A DNA stretch of 64,000 nt, taken from positions 24,823 through 88,822 of the forward strand of contig CAJYIY010000079.1 in NCBI GenBank assembly GCA_913775305.1. Direction: 5' to 3'. This stretch comes from an uncultured Erwinia sp. Its GTDB lineage: Bacteria > Pseudomonadota > Gammaproteobacteria > Enterobacterales > Enterobacteriaceae. The notes under the pieces are model-generated. The model was given only the letters and a program-made list of their open reading frames with translations. It did no database searches and was not told the origin of the DNA. The position numbers and the translations under genes are program-made. Shown here one piece after another: positions 55,983 to 62,803 of the stretch (its first letter is position 1; the number at the start of each line of letters is the position of its first letter).

Positions 55983-56513
55983 ATGAAAAGTAAACTTTAT
56001 GTTTTTAAAGCGATGGCTTTACTCATTTTTTCCGCTGAAACGTATTCTGCGGATAGTAGCATTACTATTAGTGGATTGGTGCAGGACAATACCTGTTCTG
56101 TTAATGGCGATTCGAAAGACTTCATTGTGAATTTTATGGAAACTGCAACAAAAGATCTGAGATCTATAGGTCAAAAGACTGAAATGATTCCATTTCATAT
56201 TACGCTGTCTCCCTGTGGGGGTTCATCTACAGCGGTGAAAATAGGGTTCAACGGGAGCGCAGACAGAAATAATTCGAAGCTGTTGATGGTGGAGAGCGGT
56301 ACGTCAAAAGCGTCAGGTATTGGCATACAAATTCTTGACCATAATAAAAGTGTCATACCCATTAACAGCACTTCAACTGGCTTGTCGTGGACAAGTCTGA
56401 AGCCAGGTAAGAACAATACACTGACCTTTTATACACAATTAATGGTGACTTCCGTTCCTGTCAGCGCTGGCAGCGTGAAGGCCAGCGCAGCATTTACAAT
56501 GGAATTTCAATAA
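55983..56513 (+). CDS. fimF: Minor fimbrial subunit FimF-like
   Basis: The 176-residue pilin has a signal peptide ending TYSA-DSSITISGLVQDNTCSVNG, a disulfide pair (NTCSV and LSPCGG) and the end AFTMEFQ. The order D-F-G-H is that of E. coli type 1 fimbriae; FimF links the adhesin tip to the rod. Spacing to fimD is 11 nt. Recognition as FimF is by position plus family. Confidence 0.85.
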   Translation: MKSKLYVFKAMALLIFSAETYSADSSITISGLVQDNTCSVNGDSKDFIVNFMETATKDLRSIGQKTEMIPFHITLSPCGGSSTAVKIGFNGSADRNNSKLLMVESGTSKASGIGIQILDHNKSVIPINSTSTGLSWTSLKPGKNNTLTFYTQLMVTSVPVSAGSVKASAAFTMEFQ

Positions 56514-56525
56514 CTGGAGATCTCG

Positions 56526-57026
56526 ATGAAATTAAACAGATTGATTATCTTTTTGATTAGCATGATCGGGAGTATGGGGGTAAATGCAGAGGCTGACGTT
56601 ACTATTACTATTAATGGTAAAGTTGTCGCAAAACCCTGCACTGTATCAACTAAGCAAGTCACTGTAAATTTGGGCAATCTTTATACTTTTAATCTTATTT
56701 CTTCGGGGTCCTCATCTGAATGGAAAGACATTACCCTCAGTTTGACCAACTGTCCCTTGGGTACTTCAAGTGTCAAAGCGACTTTCACAGGAACATCCGA
56801 CTCAACTGGATATTATAAAAATCAGGGTACAGCAAAAAATATTCAACTTCAGTTGAGGGAAAAGGATGGGGGGGTGTTAAACGCTGGTTCAAATAGAACT
56901 CTGAAGGTTAGTGAAGCAACTAATAATGTGAGTTTTCCTCTGCAAGTCAGAGCTCTTAGTGTTAATGGTGGTGTAACCCAGGGGACTATCAGCGGCACCA
57001 TAAATGTTACCTATACCTATATGTAG
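56526..57026 (+). CDS. fimG: Minor fimbrial subunit FimG-like
   Basis: The 166-residue pilin has a signal peptide ending VNA-EADVTITINGKVVAKPCTV, the second Cys in LTNCPLGT and the end INVTYTYM. FimG is the adaptor that donates its strand to FimH. It starts 12 nt after fimF. Confidence 0.88.
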   Translation: MKLNRLIIFLISMIGSMGVNAEADVTITINGKVVAKPCTVSTKQVTVNLGNLYTFNLISSGSSSEWKDITLSLTNCPLGTSSVKATFTGTSDSTGYYKNQGTAKNIQLQLREKDGGVLNAGSNRTLKVSEATNNVSFPLQVRALSVNGGVTQGTISGTINVTYTYM

Positions 57027-57056
57027 TAAACATCATAAGTTTACGGAGAGAGTTCA

Positions 57057-57959
57057 ATGAAAATAAAGTCACTGCTGTTCTTTTTTTTGATGTTTGGTGT
57101 TTTATCAAACGCCTGGTCCTTTTCGTGCAAGACGGCCAGCGGCGCCACAATTCCTGTTGGAGGCGGTAGCCAAAATGTCTATGTCAATTTAAGCCCAGAA
57201 ATCAACGCCGGTCAGAACTTAGTTGTCGATTTATCTTCACAAATCTTTTGCCGTAATGATGCTCCACAAATATATACTGATTATGTTTCTTTAGCCACTG
57301 GCTCTGCGTACGGAAATCTGCTTTCAAGTTTTACAGGGACCGTGAGATATAATGGAGACAGTTATCCATTTCCCACAACTAGAGAAACCAGTAGCATGAT
57401 AAATAATCAGCTGGCTTATTCTGGATGGCCGGTTCAGCTATATTTGACGCCAATTAATACCGCCGGAGGAGTCAAGGTCAAGTCTGGTTCGTTAATAGCT
57501 GTTATGAGTTTGCGTCAAAGAAATAATGTGAATAACGATGACTTTCGCTTTGTGTGGAATATTTACGCAAATAACGATGTCATTGTTCCTACAGGGGGCT
57601 GCGATGTTTCTTCCAGAAATATTAATATCACACTGCCTGATTACCCGGGTTCAGCCTCTGTGCCCTTAACCATACACTGTTCACAAAATCAGAATGTCGC
57701 ATTCTATCTTTCCGGTACCACAACGGGATCGGCGAATTCTATTTTTGTCAATACGGCATCATCCTCGCCAGCCTCTGGCGTTGGTGTTCAAATTACTCGA
57801 AATGGCGTGAGTTTACCTGCTAACACCAATGTATCGCTGGGTACAGTCAGTAACGCATCCACTAGTTTAGGCTTGCAGGCAAAATATGAAAGGACGAGTG
57901 GGCAGATAAAAGCCGGAAATGTCCAGTCAATTGTTGAGGTGTATTTTGTCTATCAGTAA
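57057..57959 (+). CDS. fimH: Mannose-type tip adhesin FimH with an altered tyrosine gate
   Basis: The 300-residue protein has a signal peptide ending AWS and a mature chain beginning FSCKTASGATIPVGGGS. The lectin domain (mature 1-158) and pilin domain (159-279) follow E. coli FimH without gaps in the first 142 residues. Mannose-contact residues are kept: Phe1, Asn46, Asp47, Asp54, Gln133, Asn135, Asp140 and Phe142. The hydrophobic gate Tyr48/Ile52/Tyr137 reads Ala48/Tyr52/Val137. It ends VQSIVEVYFVYQ, as FimH does. It should bind terminal mannose but with altered affinity or ligand preference. A 1-nt gap separates it from the FimK-like gene. Confidence 0.94.
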   Translation: MKIKSLLFFFLMFGVLSNAWSFSCKTASGATIPVGGGSQNVYVNLSPEINAGQNLVVDLSSQIFCRNDAPQIYTDYVSLATGSAYGNLLSSFTGTVRYNGDSYPFPTTRETSSMINNQLAYSGWPVQLYLTPINTAGGVKVKSGSLIAVMSLRQRNNVNNDDFRFVWNIYANNDVIVPTGGCDVSSRNINITLPDYPGSASVPLTIHCSQNQNVAFYLSGTTTGSANSIFVNTASSSPASGVGVQITRNGVSLPANTNVSLGTVSNASTSLGLQAKYERTSGQIKAGNVQSIVEVYFVYQ

Positions 57960-57960
57960 T

Positions 57961-59403
57961 ATGAATGGAATGACTTCAAGTTTTCCAGCGTATATCATAT
58001 CGCCATGTTCATATGGAGCCTATGGGCTGTCAAGATTTATCAGGAATAGTGAAATCATTCCTTTCTCTCCCCTGACCAAAGCAACGAATATAAATTTATA
58101 CTCTCAAAATTGCCGTCTTATCTTTTTTCTTCCAGAAGAAGCTGCATTATTACTTTCAGGTCTGTCTGTAATTGCGAGGATTGTTAACACGCAACAAGAC
58201 AGGAGGCTATCCATTGTTGTTTTATGCTCAAGCCCGGTCTATTGGATATGGTATACATTATTACATCTGGTCGATGACCAATCTGTCCTGTCTAATATCC
58301 GATTTGCCTCTTCTAAATTATCCATTTTTTCGCTGGGTGAGCTTCTTAATACATCGAAGTTCTACAATTATCCCAATATTGAAAAACACGCACTTTTCAA
58401 CTCATTCACTAGTGGGGCAGGCCTGGTCGGTCTGACAAAAGCAGAGTTTAGTGCGCTTCTGGCCTCTTTAAAAGGCATTGATGTTAACAGTCAAGCTCAA
58501 TCCCTGGGGCTTAGCAAGAAAACGCTCTACAACCAAAAGAAAAGTGCAATAAAAAAAATCATTATGCATTACCCAGCTATTTCCGCTGGCTTGCCTGGGG
58601 GGAGATTCAATATGTTGAAGTGTAGAGAAAAAAACAAACTGTCAAGGTTTGAAGAAGATTTTATTCATTCAATACACACGAAGGATATTTTTTTTGTGTA
58701 TCAACCCATTACTGATGCAGATCTTTCATTGCAGGGGTTTGAGTTATTATGCCGGTGGAAGAAAAATGAAGATCTATTAGTACCTGGAGATTTTTTATCT
58801 AAGCTGGAATCGGATTTTTCATGGATGTCACTGACTGCCTATGCGATAAATGATGCTATAAAAAAAATAAATTATTATAAAGGAGGTTTCTACTTCTCCA
58901 TTAATTTGCCTCCAGAGGTTATTAATCATGAATCTCTTTACCAAATGGTGTTAATGGAGTGTAAGAAATTACTGCGGGCAAAAGACAGACGCAGATTGAT
59001 ATTTGAAGTTTCCGAACTTACGAATATCGGCAGTGATTCTGCAGTTGCAGTAAATATTTCAAAATTGCGAAATTATGGTTTTAAAGTATTACTGGATGAT
59101 TGTTTTTCGCAAGGCAGTATTTTTTTTCCAGTTAGAAGCTCACCTTTTAATGGATACAAAATCGATATGGATATTATCAAAGATTTTAAGAGAGATGCGC
59201 ATGCATTATCTTTGTTGAAGTCTTTAGCGTACTATTGTAGGTTGACAGGGAGTAGCTGTATTGCTGAAGGTGTGGAAAGTTCTGAGGTTATGAGTGAACT
59301 TTCTGGTCTTGGTATTACTCAATTTCAGGGTTTTTTTATTTCTAAACCAGTCTTAGATGAGGAAATTATTCACCTTGTTGAGAGACTAAAAAATAAAAAC
59401 TAA
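57961..59403 (+). CDS. fimK: FimK-like protein: LuxR-type HTH plus EAL domain
   Basis: The protein (480 residues from 57961) has an N-terminal receiver-like region without clear phospho-site, a LuxR-type HTH (GLTKAEFSALLASLKGIDVNSQAQSLGLSKKTLYNQKKSAIKKI, about residues 160-205) and a C-terminal EAL domain (about 230-480). EAL residues look intact: Glu in FELLCRW, Asn in SINLPPEV, Glu in LIFEVSELT, Asp-Asp in VLLDDCFSQGS, Lys in GYKIDMD, Glu in IAEGVESSE and Gln in QFQGFFISKP. Klebsiella carries fimK at this place. It may link fimbriation to c-di-GMP. It is AT-rich, like the rest of the operon. Confidence 0.85.
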   Translation: MNGMTSSFPAYIISPCSYGAYGLSRFIRNSEIIPFSPLTKATNINLYSQNCRLIFFLPEEAALLLSGLSVIARIVNTQQDRRLSIVVLCSSPVYWIWYTLLHLVDDQSVLSNIRFASSKLSIFSLGELLNTSKFYNYPNIEKHALFNSFTSGAGLVGLTKAEFSALLASLKGIDVNSQAQSLGLSKKTLYNQKKSAIKKIIMHYPAISAGLPGGRFNMLKCREKNKLSRFEEDFIHSIHTKDIFFVYQPITDADLSLQGFELLCRWKKNEDLLVPGDFLSKLESDFSWMSLTAYAINDAIKKINYYKGGFYFSINLPPEVINHESLYQMVLMECKKLLRAKDRRRLIFEVSELTNIGSDSAVAVNISKLRNYGFKVLLDDCFSQGSIFFPVRSSPFNGYKIDMDIIKDFKRDAHALSLLKSLAYYCRLTGSSCIAEGVESSEVMSELSGLGITQFQGFFISKPVLDEEIIHLVERLKNKN

Positions 59404-59581
59404 TGCGGATTGCTCTTTAAAAATTTAGTCTTGTTTTCTGTGGTATAGAGAAAAAACAAAGTAGATAATCCCGTATGAGGAGTATTAATATATCGATATC
59501 ATGTAATTCGCAGTTATAAAATAGAGCTTTATCGCTATTGTATCAGATAGCAAATATTCTTATTTTTTAAAAGGAAATTAG

Positions 59582-60424
59582 ATGTTTTTGAAAAATGAAG
59601 TTGAAGAAATAATAAATCGTAATATAAGTTTTATTCAGGCCAGGCCGATTTTAATGTTAGAGTCCGCTATATTAAAACATTATGAACAAGTTTCAACTTT
59701 GTACAAGAAAAATCCTCTTTTATATAAAACAATATTTAAAAGCCACAGATTTAACTTAATATCTCTAATTGCTACTGAGTATTATATGAATGAGGAGTCT
59801 ACTTTTTCTGACGTTTATACCCGCTTTTTACCCTTGAATCTAATGAGCAAAAACTCAGTTTCAGCCTTTTTTAGCTTCCTTGTTGTCACTGGCAGGCTAA
59901 AAATTTCAACTTACCCTAAAGATAAGCGCAAAGTAGCATACGAGTTAACCAATAAGTTTAAAAGTGAGGCGTTTATGCTTATAAACACAATGACAAATCC
60001 TGTCTGTAAACTTTTCGGAGTAGAGGAACATTCAAGGATGAGTGTTAATGATTTTTTAACGTGTTTCTTGAGTAACTTTTCCAAGTTGATCTACACCAAT
60101 AACTTTAATTTCGATAGTGTCGAGAAAGCAGATGTTTTTATAAACAAAGACGCAGGCCATACCATATTGTTGAACTTGTACTGTAACAGGGTTCAATTTA
60201 CAAAGGATACCTATAAATCATTAAACGTTAAGGAGTTATGCACCATATGTGGAGTGTCTCGCTCACACATCAAGAAAATTTTAGCCACTGCTGGAGAATT
60301 AAATTTAGTCAGCAATCCCAGTGCAGAAGGTAACATCATTCTTAATCACTCATTTATTTCGCTGGTACGCAGCTACATGACCAGATACTTTTCACTTTGT
60401 TATATAGGTCTTGGCACAAGGTAG
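59582..60424 (+). CDS. Unrecognised protein with two helix-turn-helix-like regions
   Basis: The 280-residue, basic, AT-rich gene has a MarR-like winged helix in its middle (STFSDVYTRFLPLNLMSKNSVSAFFSFLVVTGRLKISTYPKDKRKVAYELTNK, about residues 70-125) and a second HTH near the end (LNVKELCTICGVSRSHIKKILATAGELNLV, about residues 220-250). Nothing else matches a known family. The position after fimK suggests a regulator of the fimbrial locus, but this is inference. No clear ribosome site beyond AAGGAAA at 59571-59577 is seen. Confidence 0.65.
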   Translation: MFLKNEVEEIINRNISFIQARPILMLESAILKHYEQVSTLYKKNPLLYKTIFKSHRFNLISLIATEYYMNEESTFSDVYTRFLPLNLMSKNSVSAFFSFLVVTGRLKISTYPKDKRKVAYELTNKFKSEAFMLINTMTNPVCKLFGVEEHSRMSVNDFLTCFLSNFSKLIYTNNFNFDSVEKADVFINKDAGHTILLNLYCNRVQFTKDTYKSLNVKELCTICGVSRSHIKKILATAGELNLVSNPSAEGNIILNHSFISLVRSYMTRYFSLCYIGLGTR

Positions 60425-60858
60425 ATTAAAATGTCTGTTGTTGCGCTCTGTGTTTTTAAGGTAGCCGCACCCCATCTTAATGATGTTATCACATTATTCA
60501 TAGTGTTAGTCAACTATTATGCAATAATAAGCTTCTAATTTAAAAATACCAGGCTAGAAATTTAATTTTTATGGCGGGGTCCCATGTTAAAAACTCAACT
60601 TTGGGGTTGATGTTCAATATCTTTTCAGCGCTTAGTGTTTTTTTATGGTGTCATTTCTGGATGTATTTTCCTGACTTTTATTAAGTATCCGTACTGAACC
60701 CTCAAGGATAATCCAGACACTTACCTGCCTTTGATGGACTGCCCCTGCTAAAGATGCGCCTGGCCTTGCAGGTACATTACGATTGCACACTGAATTTAAT
60801 TAAATTTCATCACGTTAATCGGTGATAGTAGGAGAGTAGGAGGTAAAATGGAGCGATG
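60425..60858. other. Intergenic region between the fim cluster and the barrel protein
   Basis: About 430 nt without a gene. The part 60425-60600 is AT-rich. From 60680 to 60790 the composition becomes mixed and a broken insertion-like sequence cannot be excluded, but no inverted ends were found. At 60838-60843 an AGGAGG lies 4 nt before an 11-codon frame (60848-60883, MERWRVVLATR). Confidence 0.35.
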
Positions 60859-60880
60859 GCGGGTAGTTTTGGCTACCCGC
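60859..60880. terminator. Hairpin downstream of the barrel-protein gene
   Basis: GCGGGTAG (60859-60866) pairs perfectly with CTACCCGC (60873-60880). Read on the plus strand it is followed by TAATTTT; on the minus strand it lies 11 nt after the barrel-protein stop but has no U-run. It may end transcription coming from the fim side. Confidence 0.5.
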
Positions 60881-60890
60881 TAATTTTACG

Positions 60891-61574
60891 TCAAAATAAA
60901 TATCGCGTGCCGAGTGTCAATTCGTTAGCGGAAACACGTGCCTTCATTTGTTCATCTTTCAGGCCACGGGCATTACTAAAGCCATTGAAGCCGCTTTCAA
61001 CTTTCCCCATATCAATATAGCGATAGCCGATATCAATGCTCAGTTGTTCTGCTGGTGAATAGATGACACCTGCACCGAGCGACCAGGCCAGGTTTTTCTG
61101 AGTGCTGCCGGCGTATTGACGCGAAGTGTTTCCCTGCCAGCCACCTGCTTTAATCTTTGCAATCCCCAGACCACCAGTACCGTATAACGCCAGGTTATAG
61201 CCCAGGTCGAAATCCCGAAAGACATTCAGCATCAACCGTTCACTTTTTAGCTTTAAGTGGTTGTAGCTGGCAGGAAAAGAGCTGGAACCGCTGGTAAATT
61301 CTGTTTTCTGTTGGAAAGTGTATTCCCCCTCGGTGCGCCAGCCGTTGCCATATTGATAGCCTGACGCCAGTGATGCGCCGCCAAGAGCATCCCTGTCTTC
61401 GCCACCGACGAACCGTCCAACGCCAGGCCGGCTACTGGTGTTCTGATCGCTGGCATGCTGTTTACCGTATAAATATTTAGCTGAACCGTAATAGCCTTCG
61501 CCACCGTTTGCCGCGGCAGCGTGAGCGGCAACAAGGATAAAGGGAAGGACCAGTAAACCCGTTTGATTATTCAT
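60891..61574 (-). CDS. Outer-membrane beta-barrel protein (porin-like, 8-strand type)
   Basis: The 227-residue protein has a signal peptide (about residues 1-22), alternating strand-like segments (LKLKSERLMLNVFRDFDLGYNLALYGTGGLGIAKI; SLGAGVIYSPAEQLSIDIGYRYIDMGKV) and a C-terminal ELTLGTRYLF ending in Phe. This is typical of the Opa/OmpX-like outer-membrane barrel family. The function is not known. It lies 18 nt downstream of the GlcG/HbpS-like gene and probably shares its operon. Confidence 0.82.
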   Translation of the reverse strand: MNNQTGLLVLPFILVAAHAAAANGGEGYYGSAKYLYGKQHASDQNTSSRPGVGRFVGGEDRDALGGASLASGYQYGNGWRTEGEYTFQQKTEFTSGSSSFPASYNHLKLKSERLMLNVFRDFDLGYNLALYGTGGLGIAKIKAGGWQGNTSRQYAGSTQKNLAWSLGAGVIYSPAEQLSIDIGYRYIDMGKVESGFNGFSNARGLKDEQMKARVSANELTLGTRYLF

Positions 61575-61592
61575 TTTATCTTCCCTGAGCGA

Positions 61593-62090
61593 TTAACCGG
61601 CGTTCAATTCACTTTCTATGGATTTTAATCCGGCAAGTGCGCAGACCTCATCGACGTTACCCCCCGGCGCGCCGCCGACACCGATCGCGCCTATTACCCA
61701 ATCGCCGACCTTAACCGGTACGCCCCCTGCTAACAGCAGGAAGTCCGGGATGTCGCGCAGGTTGGCGGTACCGCCGTTGGACTGAGAACCTTTCATCACG
61801 CTACTGGTGAAGTTTTTAGTCGTGAGTGCGGTGAATGCCTTCATGCGGCTGGCTTCAACGGTATGCGGGCCAGCATTATCCATTCTTTTAATTAACAGTG
61901 TCGTGCCGGAGCGGTCAACCAGGGTAACGGCAATGTTGTAGCCGTCTTTGGCACAGGCCTGCAGCGCGTTTTGCGCGGCTTTCTCAGAGAGTGCGAGTGA
62001 CAAATTTTTCTGGCTTAGCACTCCGGTAGCAGCGCCCGCGGTAGAAAACATGCTGCCCAGCAGAATAGCGGCGAAGATTTTACGTTTCAT
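61593..62090 (-). CDS. Secreted GlcG/HbpS-family protein
   Basis: The 165-residue protein has a signal peptide (MKRKIFAAILLGSMFSTAGA, cleavage about residue 20) and one GlcG/HbpS (DUF336) domain: AQNALQACAKDGYNIAVTLVDRSGTTLLIKRMDNAGPHTVEASRMKAFTALT, and GGVPVKVGDWVIGAIGVGGAPGGNVDEVCALAGL. HbpS in Streptomyces binds haem outside the cell and signals to the SenS kinase. Here the gene sits next to a two-component system. The start at 62090 gives the signal peptide; the 12 codons upstream in frame are not needed. Confidence 0.85.
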   Translation of the reverse strand: MKRKIFAAILLGSMFSTAGAATGVLSQKNLSLALSEKAAQNALQACAKDGYNIAVTLVDRSGTTLLIKRMDNAGPHTVEASRMKAFTALTTKNFTSSVMKGSQSNGGTANLRDIPDFLLLAGGVPVKVGDWVIGAIGVGGAPGGNVDEVCALAGLKSIESELNAG

Positions 62091-62185
62091 TATGATGCTC
62101 CATTGTTTTGAGTCCCTACAGGCCAATAGTAGAGAGCAGGAAGGAGCGGGACTATTGCATCAAATACTTAACTTTCCAGGTGTTT

Positions 62186-62803
62186 TTACTTAGACCCGGC
62201 TGCGATATCACCATAAATTTTAATCAGTTTGGGCAGTGAGTTTACTTCAAGCTTGCTAAAAATATTGGCGCGGTGCGCTTCGACGGTACGCGGGGAGAGT
62301 GAGCATACACGGGCAATCTCCTTGCTTGAATATCCCTGAATGAGCTGCTCCAGCATCTCATTTTCGCGGACGGTAAGGGTGGCCAGTTTTTCCTGTAGTG
62401 GCAGTCGTCTTTGTTGCGCTTCGAGACGCGTTTTTTGTTGGGCCATTGCCTCACCGACAACTTCAAACAGCAGATCGGCATCAATGGGCTTGGTCAGAAA
62501 TTCAAATGCGCCATTCCTGAAGGCGCGGCGGCACAAATCAATATTGCCGTGGCCAGTCATTATAATGACCGGTAAGTTAAGTCCCTGTTGGTTCCATTCA
62601 TCAAGCAGCGTCAACCCGGTTTTACCCGGCATGCGGATGTCCAGCAACATACAACCGGTTAATGCAGCGAGGTTTCCCGCCTGCTGCTGAAATGACTGAG
62701 CACTGTTAAATGTCCGCGTCTGCCAGCCGACTGTAGAAAGCAACAGGCTCAGCGACTCGCGAATTGCCGCGTCATCGTCAATCAGCCAGATATACTGTTC
62801 CAT
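62186..62803 (-). CDS. FixJ/TtrR-type response regulator (receiver plus LuxR HTH)
   Basis: The 205-residue protein has a receiver domain with acidic pocket Asp9-Asp11, phospho-acceptor Asp55 (LLDIRMPG), Thr83 (IMTGHG) and Lys105 (FLTKPID). A LuxR-type HTH follows (LTVRENEMLEQLIQGYSSKEIARVCSLSPRTVEAHRANIFSKLEV, about residues 143-188). It is in the FixJ/NodW/TtrR group. Its ATG shares one base with the kinase stop (TAATG), so the two are translationally coupled. Confidence 0.92.
   Translation of the reverse strand: MEQYIWLIDDDAAIRESLSLLLSTVGWQTRTFNSAQSFQQQAGNLAALTGCMLLDIRMPGKTGLTLLDEWNQQGLNLPVIIMTGHGNIDLCRRAFRNGAFEFLTKPIDADLLFEVVGEAMAQQKTRLEAQQRRLPLQEKLATLTVRENEMLEQLIQGYSSKEIARVCSLSPRTVEAHRANIFSKLEVNSLPKLIKIYGDIAAGSK

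Noticed and set aside
60680..60790. Insertion-sequence end
   Set aside because: Some bases resemble IS termini, but no inverted partner, target duplication or transposase frame was found.
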